DNA of 64,000 nt from Roseovarius aestuariivivens (lineage in GTDB: Bacteria > Pseudomonadota > Alphaproteobacteria > Rhodobacterales > Rhodobacteraceae), in contig NZ_SJEY01000002.1 of assembly GCF_004761875.1 (NCBI RefSeq), forward strand, positions 124,001 through 188,000, given 5' to 3'. The notes below the pieces were generated by a model, which did no database searches, was not told the DNA's origin, and saw nothing but the letters and a program-made list of their open reading frames with translations. The position numbers and the translations under genes are program-made. Positions 27,835-37,146 of the stretch are shown one piece after another (the first letter of the stretch is position 1; each line of letters begins with the position of its first letter).

Positions 27835-27974
27835 ATGATTTTCCCAGAAGTGACCCTGAAAATTCGTACCGCACATCCATGCGATAGAAAACCCGGGTTG
27901 TGACACCGAGGCGTCACTTTGACGAGACGGCGGCGCCCGCCGTCCGTCATTTCAACATCAGATTGACCGGGTCG

Positions 27975-28667
27975 CTAGCAGCCGGTTCCCCGCAAGACGA
28001 CGATGACCGTGGACAGGATCACCTTGATGTCGGTCATCAGGGAAATGTCGCGGCTGTACTGATCATCGAATTGCGCACGGGCAGCGAAAGACGACCTGCT
28101 GCGCTCCGAGATCTGCCAGTAGCCAGAGATGCCGGGGCGCAGACTATAGTACGCGATCCCGGGATACTTCGCTTTTTGCGCCGGCATCATGGGGCGCGGG
28201 CCGACCAGGCTCATGTCGCCCTTAAGCACGTTCCACAACTGCGGCAACTCGTCGATCGAGGTCTTGCGCAGGGCCTGACCCAGTCGCGTGATACGCGGGT
28301 CGTTCTGCAGTTTCTGCTTCACGTCCCACTCGAGACGCGCGTCCGGATTCTTGTCGAGATAGGCTTCAAGCTTGGCATCGGCATCGTGCACCATGCTGCG
28401 CAGCTTGAGCATATTGAAGATCCGGCCGCCCTTGCCCACCCGTTGCTGTACGTAGAACGGGTTGCAGCCATCGCTCGCCACGAAAGCGGCGATGAACAGA
28501 ATTACAGGAAGGATAATCGGTGCTGCAATCAGTACAAGCGCGATGTCGAGCGTGCGCTTGCCGATCCGGCGGTAAAAATCGCTGTGGTTATCCGTTTCAA
28601 AAGGATTTTCAATCGACAGAACCGCAGTAGCGCTGGTTCTAAAAACGTCGTCGTGCTGAACAGTCAT
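27975..28667 (-). CDS. Undecaprenyl-phosphate phosphoglycosyl transferase (sugar transferase)
   Basis: About 230 residues from ATG 28667; the longer frame begins with an improbable leader. It is a bacterial sugar transferase of the monotopic PglC/ExoY type: a membrane helix ([20 protein letters not shown]), the conserved [18 protein letters not shown], the catalytic Asp-Glu pair in [27 protein letters not shown] and [13 protein letters not shown]. Such enzymes start EPS repeat units by moving a sugar phosphate to undecaprenyl phosphate. Next to the PrsT-like gene and divergent from the ExeA-like ATPase and chain-length genes. Sugar identity not readable. Confidence 0.93.
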   Translation of the reverse strand: MTVQHDDVFRTSATAVLSIENPFETDNHSDFYRRIGKRTLDIALVLIAAPIILPVILFIAAFVASDGCNPFYVQQRVGKGGRIFNMLKLRSMVHDADAKLEAYLDKNPDARLEWDVKQKLQNDPRITRLGQALRKTSIDELPQLWNVLKGDMSLVGPRPMMPAQKAKYPGIAYYSLRPGISGYWQISERSRSSFAARAQFDDQYSRDISLMTDIKVILSTVIVVLRGTGC

Positions 28668-29126
28668 TACCAATCCAATAACATTGCACGTCCAAAAAGA
28701 CGCGAACCCCAGTTTAACTTTCACTGCTCAATGTCGTTAATGATCTGAATACAGTGTTCAGACCAATTTTTTGTTTGATTCGTGTACCCTACGGAACCCG
28801 TCGTAATATTTGTATCGCTCGGAAGACCCCACAACAACAATTAAGATGATTAGAAATACCTCTGCATGAGCGATTTTATTTTAATACAACTTCAAATTGA
28901 ATTATTGTTCAAATTCCTTAACCAAACCAAGACTCACATCATAACTGTTTCTACATTCTACTAGAGGTTTACATAAATGTCCAACTTCGAACACACTTCC
29001 GCCGAATCAACTGCACAACAATGGCGGTGTGGGTGTGGCCTTAGGACACGCATTTGTCACCGCTGTGTCCCTTTGTTGACACCAGATATCGATATTCGAA
29101 CAGGAAAGGCTTAAATATACCGTCAT
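28668..29126. promoter_or_regulatory. Divergent regulatory gap of the EPS locus
   Basis: An AT-rich 459-base interval separating the minus-strand priming transferase from the plus-strand ATPase/Wzc/kinase set. It must hold promoters for both directions. A direct repeat TTCAAATT at 28891-28898 and 28908-28915, 17 bases centre to centre, is a candidate binding site; no consensus for a known regulator was recognised. The gap also contains a possible short reading frame at 28977-29114. Confidence 0.45.
28977..29114 (+). CDS. Possible small cysteine-rich ORF
   Basis: A 45-codon frame that starts ATG with AGAGG ten bases upstream and ends TAA just before the ATPase gene. It encodes a peptide with four cysteines arranged C-x-C and C-x2-C (WRCGCGLRTRICHRC), which could bind a metal or form disulfides. 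No family is recognised and the segment lies in a promoter gap, so it may be a chance frame. Listed because of the Cys spacing, the ribosome-site-like sequence and position in front of an operon. Confidence 0.25.
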   Translation: MSNFEHTSAESTAQQWRCGCGLRTRICHRCVPLLTPDIDIRTGKA

Positions 29127-30329
29127 ATGCGGCCTGGCGCACCTTTCAGGCACGATGATGGTCTAGTATTCATAACGTTACGGAGTTTGGGCGTGGACGG
29201 CAGCAACAACACCGGAAACACGTCGCCCGGCAGCAATGTACACAGCTTTCCGACGGTGCGCTTGCGTCGCCGCGCGTCGCGGAACGTGGGCGCCCTGAAC
29301 GGCCGCAGGCCGGACCGTCTCTTGCTTGTGGAAGAGCCCAAGCCCAAACCCGTGTTCCGGTCATCCAGACCGGAGCGTACGCCGTTACCCTCGACCGGCC
29401 GGGCCGATCACTCGGTTGGACCGAACACAGCCATCTTAGAAGACAAAGCCGAAACCAGACCGAGTAAACCGTCCGTGCCATTGGAAATATATACCGATCA
29501 TTTCGGACTGTCGGCGCGTCCCTTCACGTTGTTGCCGGATCCCGAGTTCATATACTGGTCGCCCGTCCACCGGCGTGCGTTCACGATGATGGAATACGGT
29601 GTTCTTACCCGCGCGCCGATCACGTTGATCACCGGCGAGGTCGGATCAGGAAAGACCACACTTCTGCATCGGTTGCTGCAGACGATGGAACCGGACGTGA
29701 AAGTCGGCCTTGTGTCGAACGCGCAGGGATCGCGCGGGGAATTGTTGCGCTGGGTTCTGATGGCGCTGGACCAGCCCGCCAGTCCGGAGGCGAATTACGT
29801 CGATCTGTTCGATGCATTCCAGAAATTCCTGATTGATCAGTACGCGCACGGGCACCGCGTCGTGATCATTTTCGACGAAGCGCAGAACCTTAGCCGAGAG
29901 TCGCTCGAAGAATTGCGCATGTTCACAAACATCAATTCCAACAAGGACGAACTGCTTCAGCTGATCCTCGTGGGCCAGCCGGAATTGCGCGACACGATAT
30001 GCCGATCCGATCTGCGCCAGTTCGCCCAGCGCGTCGCCTCGAGCTTTCACCTGAGCCCCATGGATTCTGAAACGGTGCATGCCTATATCGGTCATCGCCT
30101 GTACAAGGCGGGCGCGAAACGCAACCTGTTCAACCGCGATGCATGCGACCTGATATATAAAAATACCGGCGGTGTGCCGCGGCTGGTCAACCAGCTTTGC
30201 GATCTGTCGATGGTCTATGCTTTCACAAGCAACCAGAAGACCGTCACCCTGAGAACTGTCCAGCAAGTGCTTGACGACGGAACGTTCTTCGGCGCAGGTG
30301 CTTTTGCCCAACCGCGTGACGAAAGCTGA
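29127..30329 (+). CDS. ExeA-like AAA ATPase of exosortase/EPS locus
   Basis: A 400-residue protein. Residues 1-115 are low-complexity and rich in Arg, Pro and Ser; the ATPase part begins YTDHFGLSARPFTLLPDPEF as in ExeA/GspA-type secretion ATPases. Walker A is GEVGSGKTTLL (about residues 171-181), Walker B is VVIIFDEAQNLS, and sensor-like LILVGQPELRD follows. ATPases of this type sit beside the chain-length and kinase genes in PEP-CTERM/EPS loci and are often annotated XrtA-associated ATPase. It ends in a TGATG overlap with the chain-length gene, so translation is coupled. Partner unknown. Confidence 0.88.
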   Translation: MRPGAPFRHDDGLVFITLRSLGVDGSNNTGNTSPGSNVHSFPTVRLRRRASRNVGALNGRRPDRLLLVEEPKPKPVFRSSRPERTPLPSTGRADHSVGPNTAILEDKAETRPSKPSVPLEIYTDHFGLSARPFTLLPDPEFIYWSPVHRRAFTMMEYGVLTRAPITLITGEVGSGKTTLLHRLLQTMEPDVKVGLVSNAQGSRGELLRWVLMALDQPASPEANYVDLFDAFQKFLIDQYAHGHRVVIIFDEAQNLSRESLEELRMFTNINSNKDELLQLILVGQPELRDTICRSDLRQFAQRVASSFHLSPMDSETVHAYIGHRLYKAGAKRNLFNRDACDLIYKNTGGVPRLVNQLCDLSMVYAFTSNQKTVTLRTVQQVLDDGTFFGAGAFAQPRDES

Positions 30330-31894
30330 TGCTCGCTGATCTGAAATTCTATCTGGCGCTATTTTTACGGCGACTGCATTACTTCCTAGTGGTCGCCATT
30401 GCTGTGTCGAGCGTTGGCGTGACCATCGCCTATACCCTGCCGCCGGTCTACGAAGCCGAGGCTCGGTTGCTTGTCGAATCGCCACAGATCCCCGGCAACC
30501 TGGCAAGATCGACGGTGCAGGCGTCGGCCTCTGAAATTCTGGGCATCATACGTCAGCGCTTGTTGACCCGTGCAAATATGCTCGAAATCGCGCGCGAGTT
30601 CGAGGTCTTCCAGAATGATCGGAACATGTCACCGGACGCTATCGTGGCCGGTATGCGAAGTCGCATCTCGATGCGACTTCCGAGGAGCCGCGACGCTGCG
30701 GCATTTGTCAGCATTTCCTTCCAGGCCGATAGCGGTCCGCTTTCCGCCCGGATCGCCAACGAGCTGGTGACCCGCGTTCTGGAACAGAATGTCTCGCTCC
30801 GAAAGGCTGCAGCTGGCGAAACCCTTGGGTTTTTCGAGCGTGAAGTCGAACGGCTGGACCGCGAACTGGCGGATCAGGGGCAGGAAATTCTCGAGTTCAA
30901 ACTGAGGAATCAGAATGCCCTGCCCGACAGTCTGAATTTCCGTAGATCGCGTCTGGCGTCGCTTCAGGAGCGTCTTGTGCAAACTGAGCGCCAACTGGTC
31001 AGCCTGAACGATCGCCGCGCGCGCCTGCAGGAAATGTACGAACGCAATGGTAGCGCATTCTTCGACGCCGAGAAGGGTCTGACGCCGGACCAGAAGCGTC
31101 TGCGCGAACTGCAGAACTCCCTATCTTCCGCGCGGGCGATCTATTCGGACCAAAATCCGCGGATCGAATTCCTTCGTCGTCAGATCGATGTACTGGAAGA
31201 AAAGATTATGGAAGCGCAATCGGCCGGACTCGCAGCATCGGAAAATGCCCTGACGCCGTTTGAGATTCAAATGGAAGACCTCCAAGCGCAAATGGACCTT
31301 TTGACGGAGCAGAAAGCGAGTATCGAAACGCAGCTTGAAGATCTTGAAAAAACCATTCAGGCCACACCGGCCAACGCCGTGACGCTTGGTACGCTCGAAC
31401 GCGACTATGAGAACCTGCGAATCCAATACAATCAGGCCACCGCAGACCTCGCTGCTGCCCGTACCGGCGACCAGATCGAGGCTCAGTCACGCGGCCAACG
31501 CATTTCCGTCATCGAACAGGCGGTGGCGCCGAACAAACCGACCAGCCCGAACCGGGGCCGGATCGCGGCGGCCGGCGTTGGCGGCGGCATATTCGCGGGT
31601 ATCGGCCTTATCGCGCTGCTGGAGCTTTTGAACTCCTCGATTCGGCGTCCGGCCGACCTGCGCAACCAGCTGGGTATAAACCCGTTCGTCACGATCCCTT
31701 ATATCCGGACCCGCAAGCAGCTTTTGGTCAGGCGCGCGATTATCGGGGTGGCGATCCTGATCGCCGCCATCGGTATTCCCGGAATACTGTTTTACGTCGA
31801 CCAGAATGTCATGCCGATGGATATGCTGCTTGACCAAATCGCCGAGAAAAGCGGCCTTTCGGACATCCTCGTCCGTCTTGGTCTGTCCCTTTAG
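30329..31894 (+). CDS. Chain-length determinant (Wzz/Wzc-type) protein
   Basis: A 521-residue inner-membrane protein of the polysaccharide co-polymerase type. N-terminal TM helix (HYFLVVAIAVSSVGVTIAYT), periplasmic Wzz domain, long coiled coil (about residues 165-395, including LDRELADQGQEILEFKLRNQ), then a proline-rich region (APNKPTSPNRGRIAAAGVGG) before a second TM, with a third hydrophobic segment near the C-terminus (AIIGVAILIAAIGIPGILFY). It lacks the Walker ATPase motifs, which are on the next gene. It probably sets EPS chain length together with the kinase. Overlaps the ATPase gene by TGATG. Confidence 0.9.
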   Translation: MLADLKFYLALFLRRLHYFLVVAIAVSSVGVTIAYTLPPVYEAEARLLVESPQIPGNLARSTVQASASEILGIIRQRLLTRANMLEIAREFEVFQNDRNMSPDAIVAGMRSRISMRLPRSRDAAAFVSISFQADSGPLSARIANELVTRVLEQNVSLRKAAAGETLGFFEREVERLDRELADQGQEILEFKLRNQNALPDSLNFRRSRLASLQERLVQTERQLVSLNDRRARLQEMYERNGSAFFDAEKGLTPDQKRLRELQNSLSSARAIYSDQNPRIEFLRRQIDVLEEKIMEAQSAGLAASENALTPFEIQMEDLQAQMDLLTEQKASIETQLEDLEKTIQATPANAVTLGTLERDYENLRIQYNQATADLAAARTGDQIEAQSRGQRISVIEQAVAPNKPTSPNRGRIAAAGVGGGIFAGIGLIALLELLNSSIRRPADLRNQLGINPFVTIPYIRTRKQLLVRRAIIGVAILIAAIGIPGILFYVDQNVMPMDMLLDQIAEKSGLSDILVRLGLSL

Positions 31895-31910
31895 TAACCG
31901 AGGCTGAACC

Positions 31911-32774
31911 ATGGAACGTATTCAAGTCGCCATCGAGAAAGCCCGCAAATCCCGTGATGGATCGCAGGAGCCGAAGACCGTCAACATGCGGGAAAAGACC
32001 AAGCCGTCGGAGAAACGCGCGGCGCCTGAGACGGTGACGTCTGACGAATCTGCGCTCGACGCATTGTGGAAAGAGGTTCCGTCGCTGCAGCCCGACGCAA
32101 AGCGGTTGCACCGCAACCGCATCCTGGCCTATCGCTCCTGCCCCGAGGCGGCCCCCTATGATATGATGCGCACCAAGCTGGTGCAGCAGTTGCGCAAGAA
32201 CGACTGGCGGCGCGTCGCAATCACGTCAGACGCGGCGGGAAGCGGCAAGACCATGACGGCGCTCAACCTCGCGTTCAGCCTGGCCCGCCAAAGCGACCTT
32301 CGGATCATGGTCGTCGATCTCGATATGCGCCGCCCTTCGATGGTGCGGATCCTCGGCATCCAGAAGCACGTACAATTCTCGGAAGCCCTGGAAGAGCGCG
32401 ATCCACCCGAAGAACACCTGATCCGCTATGGCAGAAACCTTGTTTTCGCACTCAACAGCGGTTCGGCCCGTCACTCTGCGGAACTGCTTCAGGGGATCAC
32501 CGCCTCGCGTGTTCTGGATGATCTGGAGGCGCGATACGCCCCGGATGTCATGATTTTCGATACACCGCCGCTATCGTCCAGTGACGACACACTGGCCTTT
32601 CTCGATCAGATCGATTGCGCTTTGCTTTTGGTGGAAGCAGAGAAGACACGCGCGAGCGACGTGGACAAATGCGAGCAGGAACTGGCCGCGCGCACCAACG
32701 TGATTGGCGTTGTTCTCAACAAATGCCGGTATCTCGAACGTAGTGAAGCCTACGGTTATTACGGCGCGACCTAG
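31911..32774 (+). CDS. CpsD/CapB-family protein-tyrosine kinase (BY-kinase)
   Basis: A 287-residue cytoplasmic ATPase. Walker A is SDAAGSGKTMTALNL (about residues 106-120), Walker A' is IMVVDLDMRRPSM (132-144), Walker B-like DVMIFDTPPLSS is near 210. The C-terminus ends in a tyrosine cluster (RYLERSEAYGYYGAT), the autophosphorylation tail of BY-kinases. It works with the preceding chain-length protein, whose activity it modulates by cyclic phosphorylation. 16 bases separate the genes. Terminal in the operon; no terminator seen in the following 300 bases. Confidence 0.92.
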   Translation: MERIQVAIEKARKSRDGSQEPKTVNMREKTKPSEKRAAPETVTSDESALDALWKEVPSLQPDAKRLHRNRILAYRSCPEAAPYDMMRTKLVQQLRKNDWRRVAITSDAAGSGKTMTALNLAFSLARQSDLRIMVVDLDMRRPSMVRILGIQKHVQFSEALEERDPPEEHLIRYGRNLVFALNSGSARHSAELLQGITASRVLDDLEARYAPDVMIFDTPPLSSSDDTLAFLDQIDCALLLVEAEKTRASDVDKCEQELAARTNVIGVVLNKCRYLERSEAYGYYGAT

Positions 32775-33072
32775 TCCAAACTCTCTAAAATTTTCACTTT
32801 TTTGCCTACGAGACCACAAGACTCGGCGGCTTTTTGCACATTGGCCACCGCATTTTGTGGCACGGGTGTTTCCCCGATTAATCGCCTGTTAAGGCCGTTC
32901 GTGGTTGGGTTGCATTCGAAGGCGCCACCACGCTTTCACCACAATTGGGTCACAGAAATACCCGTCGTCGTGAGTAAAGACTGTTTCGTATCAGGAAAGA
33001 ATGGGGACGGGCTGACTGCCTTCGGCATTTGCCGTCGTGTGATCGGCCACCGAGCAGACGGAGACGACAAGG

Positions 33073-36000
33073 ATGTTCCAGCTGGAATACTATTTTCTTG
33101 GAGAAGAGGTCCAAAATCTGGCGGACATTGACTTTTCCACCCTGCCTACAGCCCAAGTAAGTACCAAATCCGTTGATGCCACAGGTGGTGGAGCGACTAC
33201 CGAGCCCGTTTCGGCGATCCAAGCAACCTCGATGCTGTCGATCCAGACTGCCGGGAGCTATACGTTCTACGTCACTTCAGTCGGAGATGCCACGCTGCTG
33301 ATCGACGGAGCAGTCTTAAACTCGGTCGAAACCGAAGATGGTGGTCTGACACTGGAAACGTTCACCACAGAGCTTTCAGCCGGGGACCACGAACTGGACC
33401 TGCGGAGTCTGCAGAACACGAATTCGCCAATGCTTCGGCTGGAATGGGAAGGACCGGATTCCGACGGACAGCGCAGCCTTCTCACGAACGAAACCTTTGC
33501 TGGTGCGACGCATGACGCTGGAACGGACCAAACATCCCATGACATGCTTGCCGATCCGACAACCAGTGGGATGCACCCCGACCACACATCGCAGGACGGC
33601 GCCCTGGCGCAACCGACGACTGCGGAGGAAATCGAAGCCTACGTGTTCGCCGTCATGTTCGAACCGGACGAGTCGGGGCATGACGTTCATGCGAGCAACA
33701 GTGGAAAGGCCGTGGAGCATTCGCATGTCATGGCTCTTGTCCCCCGATCCGAAGCCACACATATCGCCATCTCCGACGGGGACTGGTCCGATCCGTCAAC
33801 ATGGTACGAAGGGCGCATTCCGGATGCCGATGCAAAGGTCCTGATCCCCAAGGGTGTTTCAGTCCGATATGACACCGAAAGCGATGCCGCGCTGTTCACC
33901 GTGCGGGTGGATGGCGAGCTTTCCTTTGCAACGGATACCGATACGAAGATCCTGCTGGACACCATGGTCGTTTCCGGATTAGGGCGTTTGGAAATCGGCA
34001 CCGAAGTCGACCCGATCCAGCAAGGAGTCAGCACCGATATCGTAATCGTCAACAACGGAGATATCGACGTCAACTGGGACCCGACGCTTGTGTCGCGGGG
34101 CGTGATTTCTCATGGCTCTGTCGAGATCCACGGACAGGAAAAGACCGAATTTCTGAAGGTTGCCGATGCGCCGATGGCCGGCGACCGGCAGATCACGCTT
34201 GCCGAAATCCCCGACAACTGGGCCGTCGGCGACACGCTCGTTTTGACCGGCACACATAAACAGGGCTGGCGGTGGAGCCATGCGGACCAAGCTGTCACGC
34301 ATTTCGAAAGCGAGGACGAGGAAGTCACGATTGAGTCGATCAACGGCAATGTCGTGACGCTGACCACTGCCTTGCGGTTCGACCACGATACGCCCCGCGA
34401 TGATCTGGCGGCATATGTCGCCAACATGTCGCGAAGCATCACCTTCTCAAGCGAAGACGGCGACGCGACCGCAGTCAATCATCGCGGTCATGTCATGTTC
34501 ATGCACAACGCCGATGTCGATGTGCGCTATGCGGCCTTTGACGACCTGGGCCGGACCGACAAGTCTGTCGCGGCCTTTGATGTCGAGACGCTTGATAACG
34601 TCACGGCGGATAGCAACGTCAAGGGACGATATTCGCTGCATTTCCACAAGACAGGCTCGAGCATCGAGAACGATCCGGCCATGGCTGTGGGCAATTCGGT
34701 CAGCGGCTCGCCCGGTTGGGGCTTCGTCCACCATTCCAGTCACGCCGATTTCGTCGGCAACGTCGCTTTTGATGTGTTCGGCGCGGCCTTTGCCGCGGAG
34801 GACGGTGATGAAACGGGTCTTTGGTCGAACAACCTGGCAATTCGCGCGGAAGGCATCGGATACGGCGACTGGACCGTCAAGAAGTCGGCGGATGTGAGCC
34901 GCGATGATAACGGTCGTACCGGTGATGGGTTCTTTTTCGCCGGGCGCCTTGTCGAAGCGGACAACAATGTTGCGGCGAACACGACGAACGGGTTTGTCTG
35001 GATGACCCGCGGCCCCCGCACCGAAAATCTTGCAGAGAACCTGCATCAACCTGAAACCGCGTATGGGAACAAGACCGTCAGCGTGGACAAACCCGCGATT
35101 CAGGGATTCCACGACAACGAAGCGTTCGGCACGCATAGCGGCATCATCGTTGTAAAAGCCGGCCCCAACCAAGGCCACGACGTGCGCACGGTCATGGACG
35201 GTTTTCTGAACTGGGAAACGGCACAAGGCACGCACCTGACCTACACCGGTCACTACACACTTAAAGATTTCGACCTGATCGGAACCACCAGTACGATCCA
35301 GTTCAACGAGCCGGGCGTCGGGCTTCAGCTGGGTCAGAATGCGGTAGATGTTACCGTAAACGGCGTGAAGATCGAAGGCTTTAAGACGGGCATTCGCTTC
35401 GATGGCACGACCGTGAGCATTCCCGATGCCGACGTGGGACATGTCATCATCGACGCGGAACTTTTGAACAACGGCACCGACACGGTTGGCTTCAAGGCCG
35501 CGCGGCACTCCTTCATCTCGTCGGATGAACTGGTGGAAGGCCGCTTGGAATTTGAGTGGACCGGCGACGCGTCGGTCCCCCTGAGCGGGCAGAATATCGT
35601 TTTCACCGGGATCAAGACAGACTCGATCGGCTCGACCGGACGCGGCAAGAACGCATTGGAACAGCAGGAAATCAAGTGGTGGGATATTGGTGATCTGGTA
35701 AGGAAGGACGGTTTCTACCAGACTGCGGACGGACGAAACGTGGTTATTATCGAGGATTTCGTTGCGGACCGAGCCACGGGCGATCTCTTGAAGCTCGGTC
35801 ATGTCCTCGAACTGGAGGCGACGGAGGCCGAGATCGTTCAACGGTACGGGGTCCAATCTAAGGGCCTGATCGATCTGGACAAGAACGCGCCGGTCGCTCA
35901 GGATGATGCGGCCGTCACCAAGCAGAACCTAGCCGTTGCGATCGACGTTCTGGCCAATGACACCGACGATACCGGCATTTGGGTCGATGGTCTGACTAGC

Positions 36001-36987
36001 CCAAGAAACGGCGATGCGGTCCTTCAGGACGACGGCAAGATTATGTACACGCCCCATTTCGGAAAGTCCGGCGAGGACAGTTTCAGCTATTGGGTGACTA
36101 GCGGGAACGGGAAGTTCACGAAAGCCACCGTGAAGGTGAACGTGGAAGCTGCTGAAGACGTCGCCGAAGCCGGAAATGATCAACCGGACTCGACGGCAAG
36201 CGCGGTTCCGGCAACGCCTTCGTTCATGGAGGTGATAAACCCGGTCGACACGAGTGCCAACACGGTTCCGATTGACCTCTCTGGTGAACTCTATGATCTC
36301 GATTTTGAACCTGATATCGTGATCGACGATGCCAGTGGCGCCACGGAAGGCGTTCATGTTGGTGCGATTAACAAATGGAGCCAACTCGGGCGAGAACTGA
36401 GCGCGCAAGGCCATAAGGAAAAGACCGGCTACGTGATCTACGAGAAGGGTTCGGAGATCTCAATTCAACAGGGGGATGGTCAGCTTTCCACGTATTCCGC
36501 GAATTACTTCACCCTTCAGGAAAACCGCGCCGGGCATGGCGGGGAAAGGATTACGGACAGCGCTGTGAGCACGGCGTTGGAATTCGGCGACATCGTTCTT
36601 GATCCCGCCTCGATCCAAGGAACTGATTACAGGGATCATTTCATGGGGTCCAAAGAAGACGAGCACTTCATCGGTCTCGGGCGCCGAGATTACTTCGATG
36701 CGGGCGGTGGAGACGACACAATCAACGGCGGCGCCGGCAACGACTATATGAAAGGCGGCAAAGGTGCGGATCGGTTCTATCTGACAGCGGGCGATGGCAA
36801 GGACCGCATTGTCGACTTCAGCTCCGCAGACGTTCTCGAGCTGGCGGATTACCTTGATGAAGGAAAGACCGTTCAGGAAAGCGCGTTTGAGAATTCCAAG
36901 GGCGACCTGGTTATCTCAAACGGAAGCGACAGCGTTACGCTTCAAGGTTTGTCGCTGGACGATCTGGAATGGATCTCCATCGTCTGA
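33073..36987 (+). CDS. Large PA14-G8-CEMIP-like beta-helix RTX protein
   Basis: 1,304 residues, no signal peptide. Order: PA14-like module (about 1-140, GSYTFYVTSVGDATLLIDG); His/Thr-rich linker (140-225); G8 domain (about 236-355, ISDGDWSDPSTWYEGRIPDA); a right-handed beta-helix region with RYSLHFHKTG, GWGFVHHSSHADFVGNVAFD and FAAEDGDETG, which closely follow the pattern around the HFH motif of CEMIP/TMEM2 hyaluronan-binding or -cleaving proteins; an Ig/cadherin-like module (NKNAPVAQDDAAVTKQN through FTKATVKVNV); and an RTX block (GGGDDTINGGAGNDYMKGG, about 1210-1230). The missing Sec signal plus C-terminal RTX indicate type I secretion, probably by the T1SS at 41-46 kb. Substrate unknown; glycan binding or cleavage is inference. 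Confidence 0.88.
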   Translation: MFQLEYYFLGEEVQNLADIDFSTLPTAQVSTKSVDATGGGATTEPVSAIQATSMLSIQTAGSYTFYVTSVGDATLLIDGAVLNSVETEDGGLTLETFTTELSAGDHELDLRSLQNTNSPMLRLEWEGPDSDGQRSLLTNETFAGATHDAGTDQTSHDMLADPTTSGMHPDHTSQDGALAQPTTAEEIEAYVFAVMFEPDESGHDVHASNSGKAVEHSHVMALVPRSEATHIAISDGDWSDPSTWYEGRIPDADAKVLIPKGVSVRYDTESDAALFTVRVDGELSFATDTDTKILLDTMVVSGLGRLEIGTEVDPIQQGVSTDIVIVNNGDIDVNWDPTLVSRGVISHGSVEIHGQEKTEFLKVADAPMAGDRQITLAEIPDNWAVGDTLVLTGTHKQGWRWSHADQAVTHFESEDEEVTIESINGNVVTLTTALRFDHDTPRDDLAAYVANMSRSITFSSEDGDATAVNHRGHVMFMHNADVDVRYAAFDDLGRTDKSVAAFDVETLDNVTADSNVKGRYSLHFHKTGSSIENDPAMAVGNSVSGSPGWGFVHHSSHADFVGNVAFDVFGAAFAAEDGDETGLWSNNLAIRAEGIGYGDWTVKKSADVSRDDNGRTGDGFFFAGRLVEADNNVAANTTNGFVWMTRGPRTENLAENLHQPETAYGNKTVSVDKPAIQGFHDNEAFGTHSGIIVVKAGPNQGHDVRTVMDGFLNWETAQGTHLTYTGHYTLKDFDLIGTTSTIQFNEPGVGLQLGQNAVDVTVNGVKIEGFKTGIRFDGTTVSIPDADVGHVIIDAELLNNGTDTVGFKAARHSFISSDELVEGRLEFEWTGDASVPLSGQNIVFTGIKTDSIGSTGRGKNALEQQEIKWWDIGDLVRKDGFYQTADGRNVVIIEDFVADRATGDLLKLGHVLELEATEAEIVQRYGVQSKGLIDLDKNAPVAQDDAAVTKQNLAVAIDVLANDTDDTGIWVDGLTSPRNGDAVLQDDGKIMYTPHFGKSGEDSFSYWVTSGNGKFTKATVKVNVEAAEDVAEAGNDQPDSTASAVPATPSFMEVINPVDTSANTVPIDLSGELYDLDFEPDIVIDDASGATEGVHVGAINKWSQLGRELSAQGHKEKTGYVIYEKGSEISIQQGDGQLSTYSANYFTLQENRAGHGGERITDSAVSTALEFGDIVLDPASIQGTDYRDHFMGSKEDEHFIGLGRRDYFDAGGGDDTINGGAGNDYMKGGKGADRFYLTAGDGKDRIVDFSSADVLELADYLDEGKTVQESAFENSKGDLVISNGSDSVTLQGLSLDDLEWISIV

Positions 36988-37096
36988 GATGTCCGGCAAG
37001 CCAGAGATTAGAGCCTGCGCGCTACCACTTTCAGTGTCTCGGGCCTGGCGGCAAGCGCTCATCGCTTCAACCCGGCTATCACGCATCTGCACAAAA

Positions 37097-37121
37097 AAAG
37101 AGGGGCTGCTTGCCCCTCTTT
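37097..37121. terminator. Bidirectional intrinsic terminator
   Basis: Perfect 10-bp hairpin, AAAGAGGGGC (37097-37106) and GCCCCTCTTT (37112-37121), with loop TGCTT, flanked by A and T runs on both sides. It lies between the large RTX gene (plus) and a VPLPA-CTERM gene (minus) and should stop both. Confidence 0.8.
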
Positions 37122-37146
37122 CAATTTCAACCTAAGTTGATTTAAC

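Noticed and set aside
34447..35856. 469-residue minus-strand frame opposite the large RTX gene
   Set aside because: Antisense of the G8/beta-helix region; no motifs, only a GC-skew shadow.
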